Positions 38,609 through 47,228 of a stretch of 64,000 nt of DNA are shown here, in pieces (position 1 is the stretch's first letter; each line of letters starts with the position of its first letter). The notes under the pieces were generated by a model that saw only the letters and a list, made by a program, of their open reading frames with translations, was not told the DNA's origin and made no database searches. The position numbers and the translations under genes are program-made. Source of the DNA: Vibrio sp. ES.051 (GTDB taxonomy: Bacteria; Pseudomonadota; Gammaproteobacteria; Enterobacterales; Vibrionaceae); the NCBI RefSeq assembly GCF_002563795.1, contig NZ_PDJL01000003.1, positions 434,001-498,000 of the forward strand. The letters run 5' to 3'.

Positions 38609-38920
38609 TTAGTGGAGAATGGTTTTGATTGAAATATCAATCCGCGATTCCATAGCCGACAAGATCAAGACCGAATCCCGTGCGTTAGGATTATTTAGGC
38701 ATTGGTGCAACACACTAATTACACCATTGGTCACGTGACAGACAAATTGATGTTCGCATTCAAATTTAATTGGACACAATGCCGCTCTCTCGCGGATCAG
38801 CAGATAAATGTCTTCATGAAACCCATCAATATCATTGTGCTTTAACGTCTTGAATGAAGCTTGTTGAATGAGGTCAAAACAAAGACTTGTACAATGAATT
38901 GCAAGAGGTGAATATTTCAT
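38609..38920 (-). CDS. Hypothetical protein overlapping integrase
   Basis: A 103-residue protein without a recognised family, containing several cysteines and histidines (CTSLCFDLI and CPIKFECEHQFVCHVTNG). It overlaps the integrase stop by four bases, so it is cotranslated with it. It may be a directionality or regulatory factor of the element, but nothing in the sequence proves that. Confidence 0.5.
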   Translation of the reverse strand: MKYSPLAIHCTSLCFDLIQQASFKTLKHNDIDGFHEDIYLLIRERAALCPIKFECEHQFVCHVTNGVISVLHQCLNNPNARDSVLILSAMESRIDISIKTILH

Positions 38921-40095
38921 AGTTCACCACCATTCGCCAAAAAATGAGCAAAAGCACTACCATCACGTCGAGTTAGGTTGGGAACATAACGAGAGTAAAC
39001 ACGAAATAACATGGTCGTGGTTGTATGACCCATCTGGTTTGCAATCCATTCCGGCGCTTCGCCGGAGGCTAATAACAGTGTCGCGTAAGTGTGGCGAGTC
39101 TGATATGGATTTCTCGATCTTAGCTTAGCTTGACGAAGAGTCGGGTACCATACCGACTTGGACACACTCTGGTAGTTCAAAGGCTGCCGTTTATTATTGG
39201 TAAAAACAAACTTATCTTTTAGGTGAGCTGTTTTCTTATGTTCCTTAAGGGCTTCGACCACTCTATCTGTCAGCATGACCACTCGATATGATCCATCGGT
39301 TTTTAAATCAGAAAGCTCACCACGAATTAAGCTCTGATTAACAGCAATGGTCTTGTTGTTTAAATCGACATCTTTCCACATCAGGCCATCAATCTCACCG
39401 GTACGCAATCCAGTAAAAAATCGCGTGATGTAATATGTTTTATAGTCTTCAGGAGCGTGAGCAATAACTTGCTCAACTTCTTGAAGATTAAATGGGTCAA
39501 TTTCAGTACGTCCGACTTTTAATGCTTTAATATTTCGCCATGGAGAAGTAAACTCATAACGATCAGCGGCTTCATTCAACATGACTCTTAGGGGCGTCAT
39601 AATATGATTGATGCGGGAAGGGCTTAACTCTTTACTTTTTCGACCTGGGACTTTGGCGAGTGTAGATCGAAAGCTTAAGATTTGCTGTTTAGTGATGGCG
39701 CTGGTCTTCTTATTCCCGAACACCGGAATGATATACTTATTTAAGATCCCTTTGACATCTTCATAGTGGCCTTTACGCCATTCTACTTTTTTCTCAGACA
39801 TCCATATATCGGCAAACTCGTGAAGCTTTGGTGAGTCTATTGCATCAAAATAGACCTTTGCTTGACGTTTTCGTTCGTCAGAATTAGCAAATTTCACTAC
39901 AAGTTTACTTTCAGGGAAATACTTTGAATAATCAAAATTACCAAGCATGATTTCTGCTTCGATGACTTTGAGCAAACGAGATACTCGGTTCCGATTTGCT
40001 TTTGTGTCTGATAACTTTGTATATTCTCTACAGCGATGACCTTTGTATCGAAAGTCTAGATAGAGACGTCCACCTCGTGAATTGATACTACCCAT
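38917..40095 (-). CDS. int: Tyrosine recombinase / phage-type integrase
   Basis: A 392-residue tyrosine recombinase. It has an N-terminal arm-binding domain (residues 1-65, RLYLDFRYKGHRCREYTKLS), a core-binding SAM-like domain (about 95-190) and a catalytic domain with the arginine in FFTGLRTGEIDGLMW, HxxR in QTRHTYATLLLAS, the GH motif in NQMGHTTTTMLFRVYSRY, and the nucleophilic tyrosine in that last segment. All residues needed for recombination are present. It points away from the tRNA-Gly, with xis-like and regulator genes between, so it is the integrase of an element inserted at that tRNA. Confidence 0.93.
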   Translation of the reverse strand: MGSINSRGGRLYLDFRYKGHRCREYTKLSDTKANRNRVSRLLKVIEAEIMLGNFDYSKYFPESKLVVKFANSDERKRQAKVYFDAIDSPKLHEFADIWMSEKKVEWRKGHYEDVKGILNKYIIPVFGNKKTSAITKQQILSFRSTLAKVPGRKSKELSPSRINHIMTPLRVMLNEAADRYEFTSPWRNIKALKVGRTEIDPFNLQEVEQVIAHAPEDYKTYYITRFFTGLRTGEIDGLMWKDVDLNNKTIAVNQSLIRGELSDLKTDGSYRVVMLTDRVVEALKEHKKTAHLKDKFVFTNNKRQPLNYQSVSKSVWYPTLRQAKLRSRNPYQTRHTYATLLLASGEAPEWIANQMGHTTTTMLFRVYSRYVPNLTRRDGSAFAHFLANGGEL

Positions 40096-40107
40096 ATTTA
40101 ATCCCTC

Positions 40108-40320
40108 TTAATGTCCTAGTAGAATTGATTCACTTGAAATTCCATTCAGCATTTCTTCTTCAACACGCTCCCAGATAAAGAGAATCTTTCTTCCTCCAAA
40201 CGGACGAATATAATGGATCCCTTCGAAGAGAACTGAGTCTTTAAGTTGCTCCCGAATAACACGTTTGTCGTACTTAATAACTGAAGATAACTCTTCAGTT
40301 GTGAGGTATGTGTATGTCAT
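40108..40320 (-). CDS. Excisionase-like DNA-binding protein
   Basis: The 70-residue protein begins TYTYLTTEELSSVIKYDKRV and continues through a short winged-helix-like region (GIHYIRPFGGRKILFIWERV), the pattern of small excisionase/AlpA-type proteins. It lies 12 bases upstream of the integrase in the same direction, the usual position for a recombination directionality factor. The ATG at 40320 is favoured by AGGGA spacing over the ATG two codons before. Confidence 0.7.
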   Translation of the reverse strand: MTYTYLTTEELSSVIKYDKRVIREQLKDSVLFEGIHYIRPFGGRKILFIWERVEEEMLNGISSESILLGH

Positions 40321-40436
40321 AATCATTCCCTGTCTTATACGCTACTTTTTGTAGCTCTATAGATACAATATGACGATAAAAGAATCCTGTCAACGCCATT
40401 TTGTGTCTTTAGCGAAACATTTAAGGTCTGTAGGAA

Positions 40437-40652
40437 ATGATTAAGTGCCATCTATCAACTTTACTTGGAGCTAAGAAGCTAAAAATTGCAGATGTAGTGA
40501 GGGATACTGGGATTAATAGAAGTACGGTAAATAGGTTATTTCACGAAACAAATAATCGTATTGATTTTGATACACTCGAAAAAATATGTCTTTATTTGAA
40601 CTGCAGCGTGGGCGATCTTCTCGAAGTTCAGGAAGACAAAGATTCAGATTAG
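40437..40652 (+). CDS. Cro/CI-type HTH regulator
   Basis: A 71-residue helix-turn-helix protein (AKKLKIADVVRDTGINRSTV then NRLFHETNNRIDFDTLEKIC) of the XRE/Cro type that ends with NCSVGDLLEV, a standard ending of this small family. It diverges from the excisionase-integrase operon. The 110 bases between them must contain both promoters, so it probably represses the recombination genes. Start is the ATG at 40437 preceded by a purine-rich AGGAA. Confidence 0.85.
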   Translation: MIKCHLSTLLGAKKLKIADVVRDTGINRSTVNRLFHETNNRIDFDTLEKICLYLNCSVGDLLEVQEDKDSD

Positions 40653-40723
40653 TATTTGTAATATTGAGCTTATGAAACGTTAACAAGTTGTGGTCATGTT
40701 AAAATCAAGTGCAGAAATCCGGC

Positions 40724-40756
40724 TTGGTCTCAACATGGTCTCAATTTGGTCTCAAC
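40724..40756 (+). repeat. Three tandem 11-bp repeats beside integrase module
   Basis: TTGGTCTCAAC, ATGGTCTCAAT and TTGGTCTCAAC follow one another without gaps, one helical turn apart, between the regulator gene and the tRNA. Such repeats next to the attachment site are typical of arm-type integrase or excisionase binding sites. Confidence 0.75.
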
Positions 40757-40869
40757 AGAATTTGATGAGTTAAGAGCTGAGTCTGACAATAATAAACAGA
40801 CACAAAATATTATCCTGAAAAATTCTTTACTTTCAAATGGTTGGGATTGTTAAAGCAGAAGAGAAAACT

Positions 40870-41593
<724 letters not shown>

Positions 41594-41917
41594 TTAATAG
41601 CCAATACGATATAAATATTCACCAACCGCTTGGCATTGCTTTTTGTAAGTTTGCTCAACTTCGGACTCGTCGTGATCGGTTGCTTTAAACTCGAGTTCAG
41701 CAGACGATAACTGGTTAAAACTGTATTCTCTCTCAGACATCAAATAGTGTTTAAAAATAGCTCGATGTTCTGGAACCGCATTGCGCGCATTCGAAACATT
41801 CACACATTCCAATAGTGTTTCGTTGCTCATCTGTTCTGGTTTTTTTTCTGCGTGGACGACGGTAGAAAATGTTGCGACTACTACTGTTAGGAAGGCTGTT
41901 TTAGCGAATCTTGTCAT
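41594..41917 (-). CDS. Small secreted hypothetical protein
   Basis: A 107-residue protein with a signal peptide (MTRFAKTAFLTVVVATFSTV, then VHA-EKK). The mature part has two cysteines (LLECVN and KKQCQA) that may form a disulphide. No family is recognised. The ATG at 41917 is preferred because the signal peptide begins there; the frame extends upstream to 41959 and would overlap the neighbouring gene. It follows a lipoprotein gene on the same strand. Confidence 0.65.
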   Translation of the reverse strand: MTRFAKTAFLTVVVATFSTVVHAEKKPEQMSNETLLECVNVSNARNAVPEHRAIFKHYLMSEREYSFNQLSSAELEFKATDHDESEVEQTYKKQCQAVGEYLYRIGY

Positions 41918-41936
41918 AATATGGATCTCGGATGGT

Positions 41937-42491
41937 TCAAGTAAACATGAGAGCTTCAATGCCTCTCATCGACACGTTTCCGTGCTTCTCTTCATTTGGT
42001 TTTATAAAATTAAACGATAAAGAAGGTTCACGACCATGAGTAAAGACATACAGTAAGTTCGCTTCTTTCCGCCCAGAAAGACGATAGAGGGAACGTTGGC
42101 TTTTGAAACTCTCGTAACCATTCAGCGGTAAAGGCGGCGTTTGCCACGCTAGCGCAAGTAACGGAGGCGGTAGGAAGGCAACGAGTAAGAAGTAGTTTGG
42201 TTTGAAACTTGACGATAATACGCCATCACTCGCAGACGTGCGGCGGCAAGAAACCAGTGCCAGTAAGTCACGTTTAATATGAAGGTAGTAACTATCAGAG
42301 CCCCAAGAGCTTGGGTAGGCAAATGAGTGAATGTCTGATAATGCTAGTTCCAAGTCTTGTGGTGTCAGTTTAAGTAAACGCTCTGACGTATAGTGTTTTC
42401 TGGCGCCATCTTCATGCGTGTATGAGGCAAGTATGCATCCAGAAAACAGTAACAGAGAAAGAACCAGCAATGTACGAAGTCGATAACGCAA
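41937..42491 (-). CDS. Hypothetical lipoprotein
   Basis: The N-terminus RLRTLLVLSLLLFSGCILAS is a lipoprotein signal with the lipobox cysteine at residue 19. The mature part of about 165 residues has no recognised domain. It contains KLTPQDLELALSDIHSFAYP and a proline-rich hydrophobic segment (LLVAFLPPPLLALAWQTPPL), which may indicate a periplasmic membrane-close part. It lies 19 bases upstream of the small secreted protein gene on the same strand, so they are probably cotranscribed. Confidence 0.65.
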   Translation of the reverse strand: MRYRLRTLLVLSLLLFSGCILASYTHEDGARKHYTSERLLKLTPQDLELALSDIHSFAYPSSWGSDSYYLHIKRDLLALVSCRRTSASDGVLSSSFKPNYFLLVAFLPPPLLALAWQTPPLPLNGYESFKSQRSLYRLSGRKEANLLYVFTHGREPSLSFNFIKPNEEKHGNVSMRGIEALMFT

Positions 42492-42758
42492 GAAGCAACC
42501 CTAACCACATCAAATCATAGTTGGTCACTATGATCGCACAACATTAGCGAGACTATAAAAACAAGCAAAACTGTCGTTTGCCCAACCCCGCGTATACTAA
42601 CGAGATGGAAGGAGGATGAACAGGGTTATCTGATAATTTGACCAACACTTGATAATTTTGCTTATGTTTTTAACGTAAACAGACGTTTCAACATAAAGTC
42701 GTGCGCTATGAGAGACAAGTGATGGTCAATTGCGAGGGAAGGGTTCCCCCTCGGTCAC

Positions 42759-43400
42759 TTACGCACTAGCGTAAATGACACTGCCACCTTTAATGGTATC
42801 AATGATCTCACGAGATAACTTCTCTGGTAAAGCTGGACATCCCCAACTACGTCCTAAGTAACCATTCTTTTTGATAAAAGAAGGGTTCGCGTAATCGGCA
42901 CCATGAACCACAATATATCGTTCTCGAGCTTTGTCGTTGAGACCAGAACTCAGACCGTCTAAACGGAGTGAGTAACCGTTAGAACCGTAATAAGTCGTGT
43001 CGGTCAAAAATGTACCTAGCGACGTTTTTCGCGAGTTTACGATATTTGAAAACTGAGTCGCAGTCTGTTTTCCACTATTCACACCGTGTGATACATAAGT
43101 GTTGTAGATCAGTTTCTTTTTATCTAAATCAAAAACATAGAATCGCTTTTCAGTCGATGGTTTACTGTAGTCAATGATGGTGAGTATTGGTTTCTTTTTA
43201 TCAGGCGTTTTTAAATAGGCGGTGTAAGCATCATTAAATAGCGTGAAGTCAATTACACCTTTAAGGTTTGCTTCTTTAAAAGTTTGGTCGATTTGTTTTT
43301 GAGTTCCATGACTCTCAATTTGGTTACCCGACTGTTTGGCGAAGGCCAAAGGGGAGACAGACAATAGTGTCCATATAAACAGTAAAAAAAAATTTTTCAT
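42759..43400 (-). CDS. Murein L,D-transpeptidase catalytic domain family protein
   Basis: The 213-residue exported protein has a signal peptide (MKNFFLLFIWTLLSVSPLAF) and a YkuD-like fold. The catalytic region is readable: YIVVHGADYANPSFI with the conserved histidine, then LGRSWGCPALPEKLS with the nucleophilic cysteine. Such proteins cross-link peptidoglycan or attach proteins to it, or in related families hydrolyse such links. The gene stands alone on the minus strand with a 488-base gap upstream. Confidence 0.85.
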   Translation of the reverse strand: MKNFFLLFIWTLLSVSPLAFAKQSGNQIESHGTQKQIDQTFKEANLKGVIDFTLFNDAYTAYLKTPDKKKPILTIIDYSKPSTEKRFYVFDLDKKKLIYNTYVSHGVNSGKQTATQFSNIVNSRKTSLGTFLTDTTYYGSNGYSLRLDGLSSGLNDKARERYIVVHGADYANPSFIKKNGYLGRSWGCPALPEKLSREIIDTIKGGSVIYASA

Positions 43401-43888
43401 TTTGGCTAAATAAAACTCTATGGTGTTACAAACTTATCGGTAGATTCATGTATTCATTAAAACAACATGCACATCAATATAACTCTATTCTCAATGTTTC
43501 TTAATCTGCATTTTGCACTTAATATTAAGTTAGGGGTTAGGTTTCGACCTTATTAACTAACTTATTGAAAATATTTAATAATATAAAGTTCGTTGTTGTT
43601 TTCGGCAAATGTAAGCGTAAATACTATCCGATTTGAGTAATTAATAAAACTGTGTTTAACAATATTTGTGACTTTATAGATTTATAAAGCAATGTTGTAT
43701 TTGTCGTCTTAGCTAGCTATCTAGGCCATAGATATTTAATTATTTGTCTGATAAATAAAGAGATTATGGCACGTAATAATTTGAAGCAACTTACGCATTG
43801 TCATGATGCTACAGTTATACTCATGGTATGTGGTTCAATTTAGCCCTCGCTCCGTTTGGGGGTATAACAAGACTAAAAAGGATTAAGT
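43401..43888. other. Intergenic region between L,D-transpeptidase-like and MAPEG genes
   Basis: About 490 AT-rich bases between divergent genes. No RNA gene, repeat or element end is evident. It must hold the promoters of both neighbours. AAAAGGATTAAGT just before 43889 is the ribosome binding site of the MAPEG gene. Confidence 0.5.
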
Positions 43889-44275
43889 ATGATCACTGCA
43901 CTATACGCCAGTATTCTTGCATTACTGATGATTTGGCTAGCCGTTCAGGTCATTAAACAGCGTCGCTTAAATCAAGTTGCTTATGCAGACGGAGGGGTAG
44001 AGGCGCTTCAAATTGTGCGCAGTGCACAAAGTAATGCCACAGAATATATTCCTATTACTCTCATTTTGATGGTGCTCCTAGAACTCAATAGTGCTTATCC
44101 AACCTGGATACATCTGACTGGCATCATCTTTATCATTGGTCGAGTTATCCATGCGCGCGGGATCTTAAAAGAAGATTTGAAGAGGCGAATCAGAGGAATG
44201 CAGGTGACTTTTTTAGTGATTCTTTCGCTGGTTGCATTAAATATGATCTACCTCCCTTATGGTAAGTTATGGTAA
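43889..44275 (+). CDS. MAPEG-family membrane protein (YecN-like)
   Basis: A 128-residue inner-membrane protein with four hydrophobic helices. The MAPEG signature region is RSAQSNATEYIPITLILMVL, with HLTGIIFIIGRVIHARG after it. The family includes glutathione-dependent eicosanoid enzymes in animals; the bacterial YecN branch is uncharacterised. AAAAGGATTAAGT precedes the ATG. Its last codons overlap the start of the next (broken) gene by seven bases, suggesting a two-gene operon. Confidence 0.88.
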   Translation: MITALYASILALLMIWLAVQVIKQRRLNQVAYADGGVEALQIVRSAQSNATEYIPITLILMVLLELNSAYPTWIHLTGIIFIIGRVIHARGILKEDLKRRIRGMQVTFLVILSLVALNMIYLPYGKLW

Positions 44276-44801
44276 AGCTGCTTCGTTATTTTCCGCCACC
44301 TTGGGTTCTTGTTCTTATTGGCTTAGTGCTGAATATCGGAGCCATTATCGTGACCAGCCTAATTCTCGATAGATTAAGTAAACAACATACGCTGTTAGCA
44401 GAGCAGGAATCCGATAATTTGTATTCCATTCAACTTGCGTGGAACAGTGTGGAAACATTGGAACGGAAAAGAGAAGCCTTATTGCTACATTTGCATTTAA
44501 GCCAAAATGGAGCCGTTTCTAAAGAACTAGAGCAAGTATTGCAAGGGCACTTATCAATATGGGTAAATAATGATATTGGGAGATAGAAATAGAAAGACTT
44601 CCAGAGTTAATGTCTAAGATAAATCAAGCACAATCCAATTATCGAGATCGTATTGATGAGCATTACATTAATAATATTTAGATCAACGAAATAATGACCC
44701 GACAGGATGAGAAAATCGTTTGGTATAAGAATATTGGACTGTTTTTGCAAGTGTTCGGACTCGCATTAATTCTTGCAAGAGATCTAGCGAGAAAGTCATA
44801 G
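44269..44801 (+). pseudogene. Membrane-anchored coiled-coil protein, frameshifted
   Basis: The first frame (44269-44586) gives a membrane helix (WVLVLIGLVLNIGAIIVTSL) and a helical stretch. After a frameshift near 44580 the protein continues as EIERLPELMSKINQAQSNYR, meets one TAG near 44680, and ends with a second membrane helix (NIGLFLQVFGLALILARDLA) at 44801. The original was about 177 residues with two membrane helices flanking a coiled coil. One shift and one stop inactivate it. It overlaps the MAPEG gene start-to-stop. No family is recognised. Confidence 0.7.
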
Positions 44802-45025
44802 AGTATATGAAATGAAAAAGTATATTGGCAATTTCTAGCTATGGCATGCGATTCCTATAACGATTTGGGTGTTGCCACGAGTTATGTAACGGATCTACGG
44901 ATGAAGCTGTAAACCTTACGCTTAAGTTACGGCGTAACTCGCGTTCTGCTTTTTAAGACTCTGAGTTTTCAGTAGCTTATTTTTAACTCGCGATTTTTTT
45001 GATTATACTACAGGGCCACTAAGAA

Positions 45026-45068
45026 GTGAGGACGACCTCACCGCTCTACTTTTGTCGGGGACGACCCC
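45026..45068 (+). promoter_or_regulatory. Guanidine-II riboswitch (mini-ykkC)
   Basis: Two small hairpins each carry an ACGA loop: GTGAGG-ACGA-CCTCAC at 45026-45041 and GGGG-ACGA-CCCC at 45057-45068, separated by a 15-base linker. This is the defining structure of the guanidine-II class. It lies just upstream of the ribosome binding region of an SMR transporter, its standard target. Guanidine binding would free translation of the exporter. Confidence 0.93.
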
Positions 45069-45089
45069 AATCTCGTTGGGAAATATAAA

Positions 45090-45404
45090 ATGGCTTGGGT
45101 AATACTCTTTATCGCTGGCTTATGTGAAATCGCATGGGCTGTAGGCCTTAAATATTCACAAGGTTTTACTAAACTTTCCGCGTCTAGCTTTACTGTCACT
45201 TTTATGATTTTGAGCTTTTGGTTACTGGGAATCGCGCTAAGGACGTTACCGCTGGGGGTCGCTTATGGAGTCTGGGTGGGTATTGGCGCGATCGGTACGG
45301 CAATCGTTAGTATTTATATGTTTAATGAGCCTGCAACGCTTATTAAACTACTAAGCTTGTTACTGATTGTGGCTGGCATCGCGGGTCTAAAATTGTCGGC
45401 TTAA
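45090..45404 (+). CDS. gdx: Guanidinium exporter Gdx (SugE), SMR family
   Basis: A 104-residue small multidrug-resistance protein with four membrane helices. The membrane-embedded glutamate is in LFIAGLCEIAWAVGLKYSQG, and the SugE/Gdx subtype is indicated by that context (WAVGLKYSQGFT) and LGVAYGVWVGIGAIGTAIVS. It forms a dual-topology dimer exchanging guanidinium for protons. Control by the guanidine-II riboswitch immediately upstream fits this job. A terminator follows at 45427. Confidence 0.95.
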   Translation: MAWVILFIAGLCEIAWAVGLKYSQGFTKLSASSFTVTFMILSFWLLGIALRTLPLGVAYGVWVGIGAIGTAIVSIYMFNEPATLIKLLSLLLIVAGIAGLKLSA

Positions 45405-45426
45405 CGTCTGCTTAAATACTAGAAGG

Positions 45427-45455
45427 AAAAGCCAGAGTAGGTTCTGGCTTTTCTG
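45427..45455. terminator. Bidirectional terminator between gdx and the DMT permease gene
   Basis: AAAAGCCAGA and TCTGGCTTTT form a 10-bp stem around a GTAGGT loop, followed by a T-rich tract on the plus strand and preceded by an A-rich one, so it can serve both converging genes. Confidence 0.85.
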
Positions 45456-45474
45456 TTTTAACAGTACGAGTGGC

Positions 45475-46380
45475 TTACGCTCTGCGTTTTACGAACGGTA
45501 CTCTCATATGCTGACCAAATACGTTGATCAGTGCGCCCGCCACAATCAAGGCTCCACCAATGTAGGTCCATATTGCGGGTAGTTCACCGAAGAAAACAAT
45601 GCCAATCAGAACCGAAAATACAATTTGAATATAGGAGGAAGCGGATGCTTTACCCGCTTCCTGAGTTTGCATCGCTTTGGTTAATCCTAACTGACCGATT
45701 TGGGTAAATACTCCAACCAGCACGAGCATGAAAGTAAGGTAGAGATCGGGAAGGACAAAGTCGTCACCAATTAATGCAATAGAGACAGGCAGAGCAACCA
45801 ATGGAAAATAGAAAATGATCACCGAACTATCTTCGGTTTGGCTCAATTTTCTCACAATCACGTAAGCGATAGAGCTACCGAATGCGCCTAAAATTGCGAT
45901 CATGACACTAAACATGGGTAATACGTATTCTGTTTGAGCTCCTGCTTCAGGTTTTACCATTACGTAAACACCAATTAAGCACAAAACGATACAGGTAAAG
46001 GTCGACGGCTGAATGCGCTCTTTGAGGAAAAAAACAGCCAATAAAGCGGTAAATACCGGATGGATGTATTGAAAGATCGTCGCCTCTGCCAAAGGTAATG
46101 TCGTCACAGAATAATACACGCACATTAATGCCATTGTTCCGACAGCGCCGCGGGCAAGCAGCAATGGTTTGTTATTACCCCAAACGGAAATCCGTTTTCG
46201 TTTCACATCTAAGAAGCTGATCACGAGCGAGACAAGCGCCCTCGCGGCAACGATTTCAAAAACCGGAATACCGTTTAGGCTTACGTACTTGACTGTTGCG
46301 GACATGAGTGCGAAGCCAAAGGCTGAAAGCACCATAAAGCGCACGCCAATGGGAACCATCGCGTTGAATGAATTCGACAT
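45475..46380 (-). CDS. DMT-superfamily permease (two EamA domains)
   Basis: A ten-helix inner-membrane transporter of about 301 residues. Two EamA repeats are visible, each beginning with a helix pattern such as VLSAFGFALMSATVKYVSLN and AILGAFGSSIAYVIVRKLSQ and ending in ALLAVFFLKERIQPST and IGIVFFGELPAIWTYIG. Close relatives export amino acids, metabolites or riboflavin-type compounds; the substrate here is unknown. I choose the ATG at 46380 (MSNSFNAMVP); an upstream TTG at 46425 is less convincing. It is divergent to the acetyltransferase. Confidence 0.88.
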   Translation of the reverse strand: MSNSFNAMVPIGVRFMVLSAFGFALMSATVKYVSLNGIPVFEIVAARALVSLVISFLDVKRKRISVWGNNKPLLLARGAVGTMALMCVYYSVTTLPLAEATIFQYIHPVFTALLAVFFLKERIQPSTFTCIVLCLIGVYVMVKPEAGAQTEYVLPMFSVMIAILGAFGSSIAYVIVRKLSQTEDSSVIIFYFPLVALPVSIALIGDDFVLPDLYLTFMLVLVGVFTQIGQLGLTKAMQTQEAGKASASSYIQIVFSVLIGIVFFGELPAIWTYIGGALIVAGALINVFGQHMRVPFVKRRA

Positions 46381-46549
46381 TTTTCTGCTCACTTTTTGCG
46401 TTAGCTCGCACTTTAGCATATTCAACTAACAAATGACCAAGTGAATAGGCACTGGTTTTCTTATTGCTAAATCGAGTGGTCAGATTCGAGTTGGTGACGA
46501 ATATGGATAAGTTGAGATACCCTATAGGGCTTAAACAGTGGGAGACATT

Positions 46550-47098
46550 ATGTATCACGGGAAGGACCAACAAGCACGCTTTTCTGTTTCTGAAAGAGTA
46601 TCGATTGAGCCACTGTCGATTAAACATGCAGCAGTATTGCTGGATGTTGTAAATACATATCGCGACAGTCTTACGGGTTATTTACCTTGGACTGATTCTG
46701 TGACCAACAGGCGGGAAGCGAATGACTACATCTTTCAACGAATTAACAACAAAGCGTTAGACTCGTACTGGTGCGCGATCTATTTTGATGAGTGTTTTAG
46801 CGGAGTGATAGGCGTGAAAGGCGTTAATTTAAATACGCGTGCCAATGAAATCGGCTACTGGTTAGCTGAAAACGGGCGAGGGCACAAGGTGATCGATCAA
46901 ATCCTTGAGGTGCTAATCCCTATTATTAAGGATAATGGTCATGCACATTCAATACAGTTCCATTGCATGGAAGAAAACGTTGCGAGTATCAAAATTGCAG
47001 AACGAGCCGGAGCTCAGTTGAAAGAATACGTCGACCATGATTTTGAGATGCTGGATCGTTCTCAAAGGCTTGGTATTTACGAGCTTTCTCTAACATAA
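46550..47098 (+). CDS. GNAT acetyltransferase, RimL-like
   Basis: The 182-residue protein resembles ribosomal-protein-serine acetyltransferases (RimL type). It has the early YLPWTDSVTNRREANDYIFQ segment, then FSGVIGVKGVNLNTRANEIGY with the WL that follows it, and the AcCoA-binding/C-terminal helix NVASIKIAERAGAQLKEY. It would transfer acetyl from acetyl-CoA to an N-terminal or amine group. The ATG at 46550 has GGGAG at 5-base spacing. The frame also extends to a GTG at 46538, which overlaps that site and is less likely. Confidence 0.85.
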   Translation: MYHGKDQQARFSVSERVSIEPLSIKHAAVLLDVVNTYRDSLTGYLPWTDSVTNRREANDYIFQRINNKALDSYWCAIYFDECFSGVIGVKGVNLNTRANEIGYWLAENGRGHKVIDQILEVLIPIIKDNGHAHSIQFHCMEENVASIKIAERAGAQLKEYVDHDFEMLDRSQRLGIYELSLT

Positions 47099-47228
47099 TC
47101 GATGTCATAAAAACACGCTTTGAGCTCCTGAGTTCAAATTCTACTTTCACGAGCACTACAATAGTAACATTGTTGCACTCGTGTTAATTTGGGGCATATC
47201 AATTCAGAACTAGGCTAGGAGAAGCACC

